Shown one piece after another: positions 34,629 through 44,478 of a stretch of 64,000 bases of DNA (its first letter is position 1; each line of letters starts with the position of its first letter). The stretch covers positions 186,001-250,000 of the forward strand of contig NZ_JADWYR010000003.1 of the NCBI RefSeq assembly GCF_015831355.1, read 5' to 3'. Origin of the DNA: Panacibacter microcysteis (lineage in GTDB: Bacteria > Bacteroidota > Bacteroidia > Chitinophagales > Chitinophagaceae). A program made the translations under genes and the position numbers. The notes beneath the pieces were generated by a model. That model was not told the DNA's origin. It saw only the letters and a list, made by a program, of their open reading frames with translations, and searched no databases.

Positions 34629-37600
34629 TCAGAACCCGATGTTCAGGCCAATTGAAATGTTTTTGATCTGTGGTGCAGCATAAAAGTCTGAGCCCTGGTT
34701 GATATTACCCGCCCTGTAATCAGTATTCACTTCAGGATCCCAGCCGGGATAATCTGTAAAGGTTAAGAGGTTTACGCCTGTTACATACAATCGGGCTGAC
34801 TGCAATCTGAGCCTGGTGGCAATGCTTGAAGGTAGCCTGTAAGCGAGTGTAATGTTCTTCAGCCTTATATAGTCTGCATCATATACGTAACGGCTTGAAG
34901 CACTGATACCATTACCGTAACCAAGCCTTAATTGTGGTACGTTGGTAATATCGCCGGGCTTCTGCCATCTGTCCAGCTGCTCTCTTGTCTGGTTATCAAA
35001 CCAGTCGAAGCTGGCGCTCATAAAGCCACCTGCACCATTCAGCACCTGGTTGCCAAAAACACCCTGGAACAAGACGGAAAGTTCGATGCCTTTATAAGAA
35101 AAAGAGTTGTTGAACCCGGCAATGGTTGTCGGGTTCGGGTTACCCACCACGAAGTTGCCCGCTGCATCATAATCATTTGTTGTTGCCTTGCCATCTTCGA
35201 GGTAGTACAGCGCGTCACCATTTTCCGGGTCAACTCCTGCGAACTTCGGTCCATAAAATACACCTATTGATTCGCCAACGATCAGTGAATTCAGGTAACG
35301 GCCATCATTACCGGGTATTAGTTTTTGTTCACCATCCAACTGCAGCACTTTGTTTTTATTGAAAGAAATATTGAAGCTGCTGGTCCATTTAAACGACTTG
35401 GAAGAGATAATATCACCGTTTAAAACGATCTCAACACCTTTGTTTTCCATTGAGCCGATGTTTACGGTCTGGCTGGTAAAGCCTGAGTTTGCCGGAACCG
35501 GCACATTATAGATCAGATCCTGTGTTTTACGGTTGTAATAGTCGATTTCACCATTTAAGCGATTGTTGAAAAAGCCGAAATCTAAACCAATATCCACCTG
35601 GTTAGATTTTTCCCAACGCAGATCTTTATTAGCGAGTTGTATTGGTGCAAGACCTGATGTGCCTCCATAAGAAGAACCACTCCACAATCCAAGTGAAGAA
35701 AAGCTACCAAAGCCATCGTCATTCCCTGACAGCCCAAAACTTCCTCTCAATTTCAAAAAACTTAAAACTTTGGAGGTTTCTAAAAATTTTTCTTCTGTTA
35801 TTATCCATCCTAAAGAAAAAGCAGGAAAGAATCCATATCGCTTATCAGAACCAAAAACTGACGATCCGTCAATACGGTTACTTGCAGTCAGTAAATACTT
35901 GTTGTTAAACTTGTAATTAAGTCTGGCAAAATAGGAAAGTATAGCGGTTTGATTCGACCTTGACGTGCCACCTTTGATTAACCCCGCACTTGCCAGTTTT
36001 TGTAAATCTTCTACCGGAAACTGTTCTCCGTAAACGTTTGCTGATTCGGTTTTATATTCCTGGTAGGCCATACCTACAACGACGTCAAGGTTGTGTACAG
36101 TGCCAAACGTTTTATTGAAATTGAAATAGTTGTTGGTATTGTAGTTCAACGCCTGGTACCAGTCAGATTCACCATAACCGTTGGTGCCATTACCATAGGT
36201 TGTGTTGAAACCGTAGAACTGGTCATCATTCTGGTTTTGTATATCTACACCAAACTCAGACCTGAAAAACAACGAAGGTAAAATGCTGTACTGGCCAAAG
36301 ATATTACCTATGTTCCTGTAGGTAGTAGACTTATAATGGCCATCTGTATAATCTACATATGGGTTTGAATATGTAGTGGTTGGTGAGTTATATACATTGC
36401 CATCAAGATCCCGCAGCGGTGTAACAGGTGAAAGCGCTACAATCTGCATGGGTGTGGCAAACTCATTATCGTTTGGTACACGTCCGGCAACTGTTTGCGA
36501 AAGGCTCAGGTTTAAACCAACCTGGAATTTGTCACTCACTTTTTGCTCAAGGTTGATCCTTGTAGAAATTCTCCTGAAATTATTACCGATCAGAATACCA
36601 TCCTGGTTGTTATAGGCAGCGCTGATATAAAATTTTGTCTTGTCATTACCACCTGATGCAGAAACATCCAGTGCAGACGTACGTGCATTGTCGTTGAAAG
36701 CCAGCTTTTCCCAGTTGGTATTTGTTTCAAGCGATCTCCAGTCAGACCAGCCTGAATAGCGGTCTAACCTGCCTTCCGCAAATTCCAGCCAGGAGTTTTC
36801 GTATTGATCCGGGTCGAGCGGATCTACACCTTCAATATTATCACTGTTTATCGCGGCTTCTCTTAAAAGGTCCACGTATTCTTTCGCATTAAGAAAACCA
36901 CGCAGGTGTGTTGGTTTGTTAGAGCCGTATTGCGTATTTACCTGGAAAGATGTTTTGCCCGATTTGCCTTTTTTAGTGGTAATCAGTACTACACCATTAG
37001 CCGCTCTTGAGCCGTAAATAGCGGCGGCAGAGGCATCTTTCAGAATGTCGAAAGATTCAATATCATTAAAGTTGATATCAGCCAGCGGGCTGCCCGAATA
37101 AGATCCGTTGCTGATAGGTACGCCATCTATTACATATAAAGGCGAGTTTGAAGCGGAGATTGATCCCGAACCACGGATCCTTATTTTTACGCCTTCGCCT
37201 ACTTTCCCGTTGTTTGCTTCTACAAATACACCTGCGGCACGCCCCTGCAAAGCCTGGTTAAGGTTAGGTACCGGCATGTTCTGCACATCCGCTCCTTTAA
37301 CCTTGGCAATATTGCCGGTAAGATCTTTTTTGATCTTTGTACCATAACCCACTACCACCACCTCACTCAGGGATTGGTCAGATTGTGTCATGGTTACCAA
37401 CAGGTTAGAACCACTTGCAGGAATTTCTTTTTCGGCATAGCCTATAAAAGAAATAATGAGCGATTTGATGCCTGCCTCAACGTTGATTGAAAATGTACCG
37501 TCATCCTGGGAAAGTACCGTGGCTTTGCCACCTTTTGACTTTACGGTTGCTCCTACAATGGGAGATCCGTCTTTCCCGTCTGTAATTTTTCCACTCACTG

Positions 37601-37664
37601 TGGTCTGGGCGTGGGAAATAACCAGAAACAAGAGCCCCCAAAAGCTCAATAGCAGTTTTCTCAT
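34629..37664 (-). CDS. SusC/RagA-family TonB-dependent outer-membrane transporter
   Basis: This 1011-residue outer-membrane channel has a signal peptide at 1-20 and a carboxypeptidase-D-like beta sandwich (TTVSGKITDGKDGSPIVGATV) at about 20-105. The plug region begins with LSEVVVVGYGT and includes RIRGSGSISASNSPLYVIDGVPI. The long beta barrel ends in a C-terminal Phe (IGLNIGF). No anti-sigma (FecR-contacting) domain precedes the sandwich, so control by an ECF sigma factor is not indicated. The ATG at 37664 is chosen over TTG at 37670. It forms the standard pair with the SusD protein; the glycan is unknown. Confidence 0.95.
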   Translation of the reverse strand: MRKLLLSFWGLLFLVISHAQTTVSGKITDGKDGSPIVGATVKSKGGKATVLSQDDGTFSINVEAGIKSLIISFIGYAEKEIPASGSNLLVTMTQSDQSLSEVVVVGYGTKIKKDLTGNIAKVKGADVQNMPVPNLNQALQGRAAGVFVEANNGKVGEGVKIRIRGSGSISASNSPLYVIDGVPISNGSYSGSPLADINFNDIESFDILKDASAAAIYGSRAANGVVLITTKKGKSGKTSFQVNTQYGSNKPTHLRGFLNAKEYVDLLREAAINSDNIEGVDPLDPDQYENSWLEFAEGRLDRYSGWSDWRSLETNTNWEKLAFNDNARTSALDVSASGGNDKTKFYISAAYNNQDGILIGNNFRRISTRINLEQKVSDKFQVGLNLSLSQTVAGRVPNDNEFATPMQIVALSPVTPLRDLDGNVYNSPTTTYSNPYVDYTDGHYKSTTYRNIGNIFGQYSILPSLFFRSEFGVDIQNQNDDQFYGFNTTYGNGTNGYGESDWYQALNYNTNNYFNFNKTFGTVHNLDVVVGMAYQEYKTESANVYGEQFPVEDLQKLASAGLIKGGTSRSNQTAILSYFARLNYKFNNKYLLTASNRIDGSSVFGSDKRYGFFPAFSLGWIITEEKFLETSKVLSFLKLRGSFGLSGNDDGFGSFSSLGLWSGSSYGGTSGLAPIQLANKDLRWEKSNQVDIGLDFGFFNNRLNGEIDYYNRKTQDLIYNVPVPANSGFTSQTVNIGSMENKGVEIVLNGDIISSKSFKWTSSFNISFNKNKVLQLDGEQKLIPGNDGRYLNSLIVGESIGVFYGPKFAGVDPENGDALYYLEDGKATTNDYDAAGNFVVGNPNPTTIAGFNNSFSYKGIELSVLFQGVFGNQVLNGAGGFMSASFDWFDNQTREQLDRWQKPGDITNVPQLRLGYGNGISASSRYVYDADYIRLKNITLAYRLPSSIATRLRLQSARLYVTGVNLLTFTDYPGWDPEVNTDYRAGNINQGSDFYAAPQIKNISIGLNIGF

Positions 37665-37974
37665 GTGCAATTAGTTTTGATTTCTGTTAAACAGCGCAGT
37701 TACAATGCTTAAAGCCTAAAATTACCATTATATTTTTCTTAACAATCAGAAAATGAGCCTTGTTTTTATACATTTTTCAAAAATTGCCAGGATATTATCA
37801 TGTTTTTTTCAGTTTTTGTCTCAATAAATTGTCACAAAACGTAGTCAAGCTTTTATTAATCAATTTTATATATATGATAAATGGTATGTATTTTTTGCGT
37901 AATGTAAAGCCTGCAAGGATTTATTAAAGCCAGCACCGCCAATCCTTAAAGTTTTCAACAACGAGAAAAAATAA

Positions 37975-38062
37975 TTTTGAAATGAACCTCAAAATTGTAA
38001 TTTAGTGGCAGAATTTAATGGGTTAGTAAGTAAAGGGTCGGCATTCTTGCCGACCTTTTGCT
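37975..38062 (+). ncRNA. Candidate small RNA with promoter and terminator
   Basis: A -33 TTTG at 37976-37979 and a -7 like TAATTTAG at 37998-38005 are 18 nt apart. About 30 nt downstream lies a strong hairpin, ggtcggca (38036-38043) with tgccgacc (38048-38055), followed by TTTT. No open frame lies between. The transcript would be about 50 nt and divergent from susC. Confidence 0.4.
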
Positions 38063-38199
38063 TTATATAAATTAACGCATTAAAACTATCTTTTCACAGG
38101 TTCAATATGGTTTGTTTGGTTCTTGTTTTTAAATCAAAACTTTACCGGCAGCACACAAGGTTTGCAACTGTTTAGATTGTTGGCTGCAACAAACCCGAT

Positions 38200-38285
38200 G
38201 GACCGGAACGCCACTGCCGCCATAAAAAACCAAACGCACAAGTGAGTGACACAACAGGCGATGCCATTACTACCGATGCTGGTTA
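38200..38285 (-). repeat. Intergenic repeat copy 15
   Basis: The core at 38236-38255 is of the TGAGTGACAC type with the full AGGCGATGCCAT flank. It points away from copy 16, the reverse of the usual facing arrangement. Confidence 0.8.
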
Positions 38286-38315
38286 CCTAACATCTTTCTA
38301 TGCATTTTTTGGTTT

Positions 38316-38395
38316 ATGAGCCCGGCGGTTGTGCTGCTATGAAGCTTCCGTTGCGTCGCACTCTTGTACTGCAGCAAAACATCAGCAACGATACT
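38316..38395 (+). repeat. Intergenic repeat copy 16
   Basis: The core at 38350-38369 is of the GCGTCGCACTC type. The left end TTTATGAGCCCGGC (38313-38326) is intact. It lies 130 nt before the radA start. Confidence 0.8.
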
Positions 38396-38499
38396 GCGTA
38401 TACAGGTGCCGTGTATAAAAAAATCAATACACATCATGGGTTGTTGTACTTCTTCAGCATTTATACCATGTATCATTGCATCACAATTATCTTTACGTA

Positions 38500-39873
38500 A
38501 TGAGCAAAATAAAAACGGCGTTCTTTTGCGGCAATTGCGGTTATGAAAGTACCAAGTGGCTGGGCAAATGCCCGGCCTGTAATGAATGGAACACATTTAT
38601 TGAGGAAGTTGTAGATAAAGGTGCCAGGAAAACAACTGAAACCTGGAAATCTTATCATGCAGATAAAAGAACCGCTGCTGTTGTAGCGTTGAATGAAGTA
38701 AGTACCAAAGCAGAGAGACGAATAACAGCAAAAGACAGTGAGTTAAACCGCGTACTCGGTGGGGGCATTGTGCCCGGTAGTATTGTATTGGTAGCAGGAG
38801 AGCCGGGCATTGGCAAAAGCACATTGCTTTTACAGGATGCACTCGAACTACAGGATGTTGTAACACTATACATAAGCGGGGAGGAGAGTGAGCAACAGAT
38901 AAAAATGCGTGCAGACAGGCTTAAAATAAGCAATGAAAATTTTTACCTGCTTACTGAAACATCCACACACATCATCTTCCAGGAAATAAAAAAACTAAAA
39001 CCCGATTTTGTGATTGTGGATTCTATTCAAACTTTACAATCTGATATTGTAGATTCTTCAGCAGGCAGCATTACACAGATAAGAGAATGTGCAGCCGCTT
39101 TCCAGCGTTTTGCCAAAGAGACTGATACGCCGGTTTTTTTGATCGGTCATATTACCAAAGACGGCACCATTGCCGGGCCGAAGCTGCTGGAGCATATGGT
39201 AGATACTGTTTTGCAATTTGAAGGTGACCGCCACTATGCGTATAGAATTTTACGCACACTTAAAAACCGTTTTGGCAGCACGGCAGAATTAGGTATATAC
39301 GAAATGACCGGCGACGGTATGCGCCCGGTACTAAACCCATCGGAAATTCTGATTAACCAGAAAGAAGAACAACTGAGCGGCAGCGCCATTGCTGCAAGCA
39401 TGGAAGGAATGCGCCCGCTGTTGATTGAAGTGCAGGCATTGGTAACACAGAGTGTATACGGCACACCACAGAGAACGGTTTCTGGTTTTGATCTCCGGCG
39501 GTTACAACTGCTGCTGGCGGTGCTGGAAAAGCGCGGCGGTTTTCAGTTTGGCGTAAAAGATGTGTTTGTAAATATTGCCGGTGGCCTTAAGGTAGAAGAC
39601 CCATCGATTGATCTTGCAGTAATCTGTGCATTGCTTTCATCTTATGAAGACATTCCGTTGCCGGCGCACATTTGTTTTGCAGGTGAAATAGGATTGAACG
39701 GAGAGATACGCGCTGTAAACAGGATAGAGCAACGTATTGCAGAGGCGCAGAAATTGGGTTTTGAAAAAATCATTGTCTCAAAATTTAATAAGAAAGGTTT
39801 TGATAAAAACCAGTTTAAGATAGAAGTAATTGCGCTTACACGTGTAGATGAAGTATACCGTTATTTGTTTTAA
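38500..39873 (+). CDS. radA: DNA repair protein RadA
   Basis: This 457-residue DnaB-like branch-migration helicase acts in recombination. The N-terminal zinc finger is CGNCGYES...CPAC. The RecA-like core has Walker A GEPGIGKST near residue 92, the RadA-specific KNRFGS motif, and a C-terminal Lon-protease-like domain (GGLKVEDPSIDLAV, FAGEIGLNGEIRAV). The ATG at 38500 is the family start, directly before the zinc finger; a TTG-type extension to 38476 is not needed. A ComF-family gene follows after 39 nt, giving a possible DNA-uptake/recombination pair. Confidence 0.96.
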   Translation: MSKIKTAFFCGNCGYESTKWLGKCPACNEWNTFIEEVVDKGARKTTETWKSYHADKRTAAVVALNEVSTKAERRITAKDSELNRVLGGGIVPGSIVLVAGEPGIGKSTLLLQDALELQDVVTLYISGEESEQQIKMRADRLKISNENFYLLTETSTHIIFQEIKKLKPDFVIVDSIQTLQSDIVDSSAGSITQIRECAAAFQRFAKETDTPVFLIGHITKDGTIAGPKLLEHMVDTVLQFEGDRHYAYRILRTLKNRFGSTAELGIYEMTGDGMRPVLNPSEILINQKEEQLSGSAIAASMEGMRPLLIEVQALVTQSVYGTPQRTVSGFDLRRLQLLLAVLEKRGGFQFGVKDVFVNIAGGLKVEDPSIDLAVICALLSSYEDIPLPAHICFAGEIGLNGEIRAVNRIEQRIAEAQKLGFEKIIVSKFNKKGFDKNQFKIEVIALTRVDEVYRYLF

Positions 39874-39912
39874 CGTGTAAATATTTTATATTTAAACAAA
39901 CCTTTTTTTGAA

Positions 39913-40614
39913 ATGCCTGCCACCCTTACTCAAACGTTCCACAGCTTTATGCACCTGTTTTTTCCGCACGTATGTGAAGGTTGCGGAACAGACATTATAA
40001 ATAATGATTCCATCTTATGTGCAAAATGTTATTTGCAACTGCCTGTAACAAACTTTATTGCAGATAAGCACAACCTTGTTGAGCAAAAATTTTACGGCCG
40101 GCTGCAGGTGGAAGCTGCAGGAGGTGCATATTACTTTACCAAAGATAGTTTGTTAAGAGACCTTATAGCAGGGCTTAAATACCACGGGAATAAAGAGATT
40201 GGTTTTTACCTGGGAAGACAACTGGGCAGGATGATGGCAGCAACAGACCGTTTTGATAACGTAGATGCGATTGTGCCGTTGCCGCTAAACCCGCGAAAAG
40301 AAAAGAAGCGCGGTTACAACCAGGCTGCAATAATAGCAGCCGGTTTAAGCAGTGCGTGGCAAAGACCGGTATTAACAGGTGCAGTGGAAAGAAAAATTTT
40401 TACTGAAACGCAAACACACAAAGACCGGGTAAGCAGGTGGCAATCTATGCAAAATGTTTTTGCCGTAACCAACCCGGCAGCCATAGAAGGCAAAAATATC
40501 TTACTGGTAGACGATATTATTACAACCGGCGCAACGCTTGAGGCATGTGGTGAACAGGTATTGTCTGTACCCGGAACCACACTGTATATTGCCACTGTGG
40601 CATTTACCATTTGA
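39913..40614 (+). CDS. ComF-family phosphoribosyltransferase-like protein
   Basis: This 233-residue protein has an N-terminal zinc-binding region (FPHVCEGCGTDI...CAKC) and a C-terminal phosphoribosyltransferase fold with PRPP loop NILLVDDIITTGATLE near residue 195. ComF takes part in natural competence in Firmicutes and Gammaproteobacteria by acting on incoming single-stranded DNA; its biochemical role is not settled. Position right behind radA supports a DNA-handling role. The RGYNQAAIIAAGLS segment is typical of the family. Confidence 0.9.
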   Translation: MPATLTQTFHSFMHLFFPHVCEGCGTDIINNDSILCAKCYLQLPVTNFIADKHNLVEQKFYGRLQVEAAGGAYYFTKDSLLRDLIAGLKYHGNKEIGFYLGRQLGRMMAATDRFDNVDAIVPLPLNPRKEKKRGYNQAAIIAAGLSSAWQRPVLTGAVERKIFTETQTHKDRVSRWQSMQNVFAVTNPAAIEGKNILLVDDIITTGATLEACGEQVLSVPGTTLYIATVAFTI

Positions 40615-40715
40615 CAACTGCATAATGCTGGCCCGGATACCCGGGATGAAATCAAAAAGATAAATTGACAAACGTGTAATGACCATGTATGCATTTTCAT
40701 ATTACATTTGAAAGA

Positions 40716-42110
40716 ATGAAAGCGAGGAATGTTGTCTTTAGCATAACGGTGTTGTTACTGCTGTCATTAGCTGCCTGTAAAAAAACAGGTTTTACAGATA
40801 GTCCCAACGCTTTTGTATTTACATCTGCAGACACTGTACATTTTGATACGGTTTTTACTTCGGTTGGCTCGGTAACGCAGTCTTTTAAGATCTTTAATGC
40901 CAATGATCAAAAGTTACGCATCAGCAATATTGTACTGGCTGGTGGCAGCGCTTCTTTCTTTCATATGAATGTTGATGGTACAGCAGGCAACGCTTTTACG
41001 GACATAGAAATAGCACCCAACGACAGTATTTATGTGTTTGTTGCAATAACAATTGATCCAAATAACAGCACGAACCCGTTCATTATACAGGACAGCATCA
41101 AAATTGAATACAATGGCAAAGAAACCTTTGTGCAACTGGATGCTTACGGGCAAAATGCAGTATTCTTAAACAATGCTGTTGTAACAAAGGACACTACCTG
41201 GAAAAACACGTTGCCGGTTGTGCTGAAAGGCATACTAACCGTTTCCCCTGCAGCCACGCTAACCATCGAAAAAGGTAGCCGCATCTATTGCCATGCCGGC
41301 GCTGGTATTATGGTAGATGGCACACTTACCGCCGTGGGCGAAAAATACGACAGTACTCAGATTATTTTTCGCAATGACAGGCTGGATGAATATTACAGGG
41401 ATTTACCGGGAAGCTGGCAGGGCATTACCTTTAATAACAGCAGCATCAATAATGAACTCGCCTTCGTATCACTGCTAAACGCAACCAATGCGCTGGTGTT
41501 AAAAAATCCTGCATTGAACGATAACCCAAAACTTGTAATGGAGCAATGCATTGTCGATAATGCGTCAGGCACCGGCATATTTGCGGCTTTCAGCAGCCTG
41601 CGGGCAGTTAACTGCCTGTTGAGTAATTGTGGCCAGAATATACAAATTGCTGCAGGCGGCAGGTATAATTTTGACCATTGTACGGTGGCATCTTACAGCA
41701 ACAGCTTTTTGTCGCACCAGCTTCCGGTACTTGCGTTAACTGATTATGATGACAATGACCAAATATTTCCATTGCAGGCATTGTTTACCAACTGCATTTT
41801 TTATGGCGGGGAAGGATTTGTTACAGACGAGATCAGTACAGTGCAGAAAGGTAACAGCACATTTGAGACTACATTTGAAAATGTGTTATACAAAGGCAAT
41901 CAGCCGGCCAATGCAACTTTTACCAGCAGCATACAAAACGAAGACCCGGCTTTTCTGGCCATTGATGCTTTTAATAACAGGTTCGATTTTCATTTGCAGG
42001 AATTCTCTCCCTGCATAAATGCAGGAATGCAGACGGGCACCACAATAGACCTCGACGGCAAAGAGCGCGGCAATGATCCTGACATAGGCTGCTACGAATC
42101 GGGCTTATAA
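40716..42110 (+). CDS. Lipoprotein with beta-helix (right-handed) repeats
   Basis: This 464-residue lipoprotein has lipobox LAAC within the first 25 residues. Residues 25-165 form a beta-sandwich-like region (SVTQSFKIFNANDQKLRISNIVL) as in choice-of-anchor domains. Residues 165-440 contain beta-helix type repeats with Asn ladders (FNNSSINNELAFVSLLNATNALVLKN), and the end LDGKERGNDPDIGCYE is typical of right-handed parallel beta-helix proteins. It is probably surface or periplasmic and may bind polysaccharide; no catalytic residues are evident. The ATG at 40716 begins the signal peptide. Confidence 0.8.
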   Translation: MKARNVVFSITVLLLLSLAACKKTGFTDSPNAFVFTSADTVHFDTVFTSVGSVTQSFKIFNANDQKLRISNIVLAGGSASFFHMNVDGTAGNAFTDIEIAPNDSIYVFVAITIDPNNSTNPFIIQDSIKIEYNGKETFVQLDAYGQNAVFLNNAVVTKDTTWKNTLPVVLKGILTVSPAATLTIEKGSRIYCHAGAGIMVDGTLTAVGEKYDSTQIIFRNDRLDEYYRDLPGSWQGITFNNSSINNELAFVSLLNATNALVLKNPALNDNPKLVMEQCIVDNASGTGIFAAFSSLRAVNCLLSNCGQNIQIAAGGRYNFDHCTVASYSNSFLSHQLPVLALTDYDDNDQIFPLQALFTNCIFYGGEGFVTDEISTVQKGNSTFETTFENVLYKGNQPANATFTSSIQNEDPAFLAIDAFNNRFDFHLQEFSPCINAGMQTGTTIDLDGKERGNDPDIGCYESGL

Positions 42111-42183
42111 AGCCTGTAAAAAACTTTACACAATCTTTAGGCTAAACCTTTTTACTTTTATACTGTTAAACAACACCATAAAA

Positions 42184-42756
42184 ATGAAAGGAATGAAATT
42201 ACTAATCGCAACGCTTGTGTTTGTTGCATGCACTTCGGCAACAGTGGATACAGCACGCAATGCCGCAACAGAAAGTATTGCTGCCAAAACTATTTACGAA
42301 TTCTCCATTAAGGCACTCGATGGCAGCACCATTGATTTTTCTAAATACAAAGGCAAGAAAATCCTGATTGTAAATACAGCCTCAAAATGCGGATTTACGC
42401 CGCAGTACGAAGGGCTGGAAAAATTATATGAAGCACATAAAGATAAACTGGTGATCATCGGTTTTCCTTCAGATAATTTTGGCGGGCAGGAATACAAAGA
42501 CGATACGGAGATCTCTGCTTTTTGCAAAAAGAATTACGGCGTTACTTTCCCATTAACCACAAGGGTTGATGTGAAGGGCAGCAACACAACGCCTGTATAC
42601 AAATACTTATGTAACAAGAGTGAGAATGGCGTGCTTGATGCGACCATTTCCTGGAACTTCAACAAGTTTATCATCGATGAGAATGGTAACCTCCTGGCTC
42701 ATTTCGACAGTAAGGTTACGCCCGATAGCCCGGAGTTGCTGAAATACCTGAATTAG
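42184..42756 (+). CDS. Glutathione peroxidase-family thiol peroxidase, exported
   Basis: This 190-residue enzyme has a signal-like or lipoprotein N-terminus (LLIATLVFVACTS, with a possible lipidated Cys16). The thioredoxin fold carries peroxidatic Cys in NTASKCGFTPQ, Gln in FPSDNFGGQE, and Trp and Asn in ISWNFNKF. It is a Cys-type enzyme with no selenocysteine codon. Most bacterial members use thioredoxin rather than glutathione. It would remove peroxides in the periplasm. A terminator follows the stop. Confidence 0.92.
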   Translation: MKGMKLLIATLVFVACTSATVDTARNAATESIAAKTIYEFSIKALDGSTIDFSKYKGKKILIVNTASKCGFTPQYEGLEKLYEAHKDKLVIIGFPSDNFGGQEYKDDTEISAFCKKNYGVTFPLTTRVDVKGSNTTPVYKYLCNKSENGVLDATISWNFNKFIIDENGNLLAHFDSKVTPDSPELLKYLN

Positions 42757-42777
42757 AAACCGCTTATATTTTAAAAG

Positions 42778-42806
42778 AAGGTTGATAAAAACTTATCAAC
42801 CTTTTT
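42778..42806 (+). terminator. Terminator after the glutathione peroxidase gene
   Basis: Stem aaggttgata (42778-42787) and tatcaacctt (42793-42802) is followed by a run of T residues. Confidence 0.85.
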
Positions 42807-42852
42807 TATTTGATGCCAAACCAAAAGAGGTGCAAAACCTATCTTCGCAACT

Positions 42853-44067
42853 ATGCTTTTCAGAGATGTGATAGGGCAACAGGCAACCAAGCAGCAGCTA
42901 TGCGAAATGGTGCAGCACAACAGGCTTAGCCATGCGCTGCTTTTCCTTGGCAAAGAAGGTTCGGGTGCATTACCGCTTGCACTGGCATTTGCCCAGTATG
43001 TAAGCCTTAACCCGCATGCGCAACCCGCCCAAAACGCAGGCCCTTCCTTGTTTGGAGAAGAAGAGCCGGTTGCGCCAAATGTACCTGCAACACCTGCTGA
43101 AGCAGACGCCTTTATGGAAAGACATGAGGCGTACAGTAAAGCTACCAGGTATATACATCCTGATATTCATTACGCCTATCCTGTAATTCCGCGCAAAAGC
43201 GGCGACAAACCCAAAAGCACCGATTATATAACCGAGTGGCGTGAGTTTATTGCGCAATACGCTTATGGCAATGCATTTGACTGGCTGCAGTTTATAGGTG
43301 CAGAAAACAAGCAGGGAAATATAACAGCCGAAGAATGTAACGACATCATCCATAAGCTAAACCTGAAAAGTTTTGAAAGCGAATACAAAGTTCTCGTGCT
43401 CTGGATGCCGGAATACCTTGGTAAAGAAGGCAACAAACTTTTAAAGCTTATTGAAGAACCGCCCGCCAGTACACTTTTTATCCTCGTAGCAGAAAATGAA
43501 GAGCAGATATTGCCTACTATTCTGTCGCGCTGCCAGTTGGTAAAAATTCCGTTGCCGGAAAACAGCGAGATAGAAAAGGCACTTATTGAGAGAGCCAACG
43601 CCACACCTGCAGTTGCAGCCCAAACCGCCGCCATTGCAGAAGGCAATTACCGGGAAGCGCTGCAGTTACTCCAACATTCGGAAGAAGACTGGATAAGCCT
43701 GCTCAGCGACTGGCTGAAATTTGTCATCAGGGGTATGTTGCCAGACCAGGTGAAATGGGTTGATGACATTAGTAAACTGGGCCGCGAGAAGCAAAAGCAA
43801 CTGATCCTTTATTTCAATCATCTGCTGGAACAAAGCATACGCCTGCGCGTAATGGGCGAGAGGCTGGCCATTTCAGATAAAGAAAAAGACTTTGCACAAC
43901 GACTGAATAAAATAACCTCGGTAAGCCAGCAACAGGTCATTATTGAAGAGCTGGACAAAGCCACATACTACATAGAGCGCAATGCAAACGCCAAAATGCT
44001 CTTCCATGCCTTAACAATCAAAATGTACCACATCATTCAGGATAAAGCCCTATTTTTGACCGATTGA
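42853..44067 (+). CDS. holB: DNA polymerase III delta-prime subunit, zinc module lost
   Basis: This 404-residue clamp-loader subunit has the AAA+ start MLFRDVIGQQATKQQLCEMV. The P-loop region GKEGSGALPL lacks the Lys of Walker A. The middle contains KLLKLIEEPPASTLFILVAENEEQILPTILSRCQ, the most conserved delta-prime stretch, which carries the SRC motif. At residues 50-95, where relatives have a four-Cys zinc finger, there is instead an Ala/Pro/Glu-rich linker without cysteine. HPDIHYAYPV then resumes the family pattern. The subunit should still hold the clamp loader together. Confidence 0.9.
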   Translation: MLFRDVIGQQATKQQLCEMVQHNRLSHALLFLGKEGSGALPLALAFAQYVSLNPHAQPAQNAGPSLFGEEEPVAPNVPATPAEADAFMERHEAYSKATRYIHPDIHYAYPVIPRKSGDKPKSTDYITEWREFIAQYAYGNAFDWLQFIGAENKQGNITAEECNDIIHKLNLKSFESEYKVLVLWMPEYLGKEGNKLLKLIEEPPASTLFILVAENEEQILPTILSRCQLVKIPLPENSEIEKALIERANATPAVAAQTAAIAEGNYREALQLLQHSEEDWISLLSDWLKFVIRGMLPDQVKWVDDISKLGREKQKQLILYFNHLLEQSIRLRVMGERLAISDKEKDFAQRLNKITSVSQQQVIIEELDKATYYIERNANAKMLFHALTIKMYHIIQDKALFLTD

Positions 44068-44132
44068 GGAAGAAAGATTTTTGTGCTGGTGCAGAAATGG
44101 CTTATGCCCGTTGATAATGTTGAGTTTTTTTA

Positions 44133-44205
44133 TGTGCCCGGCATTTGAATAAATGGCATCGCCTGTTGCGTCGCACTCTTGTACCGTTGAATCGTTATTG
44201 AACAA
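44133..44205 (+). repeat. Intergenic repeat copy 17
   Basis: The core at 44165-44184 is of the GCGTCGCACTC type but carries the GGCATCGCC flank usually seen with the other core version. This shows that flank and core types mix. Confidence 0.8.
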
Positions 44206-44339
44206 TAGGAAAGCCCTGCAGGGGCAGGTAATGCAGCAGCAATAGTAATGATATGGTCTGTCAAACTCCGCATAGCGCAACATTTACACCGCTAAAAAAA
44301 TGGAGTCTAAAGGTTGCAGCCATAGTACTGATGGCATAC

Positions 44340-44410
44340 TGCGCCCCGCAGCTGCGTAAAGAACCAAGCGTACAAGTGAGTGACACAACGAAAGCTCAAT
44401 AGTATTCCTG
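44340..44410 (-). repeat. Intergenic repeat copy 18
   Basis: The core at 44370-44389 is of the TGAGTGACAC type. It faces copy 17 across about 185 bp and lies 69 nt before ricT. Confidence 0.8.
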
Positions 44411-44478
44411 CAGCTTGTCACACAATAGTCTTCTTCCGCCTTCTTAAACAATACATCTAACCACGTAAATTAACAGAT

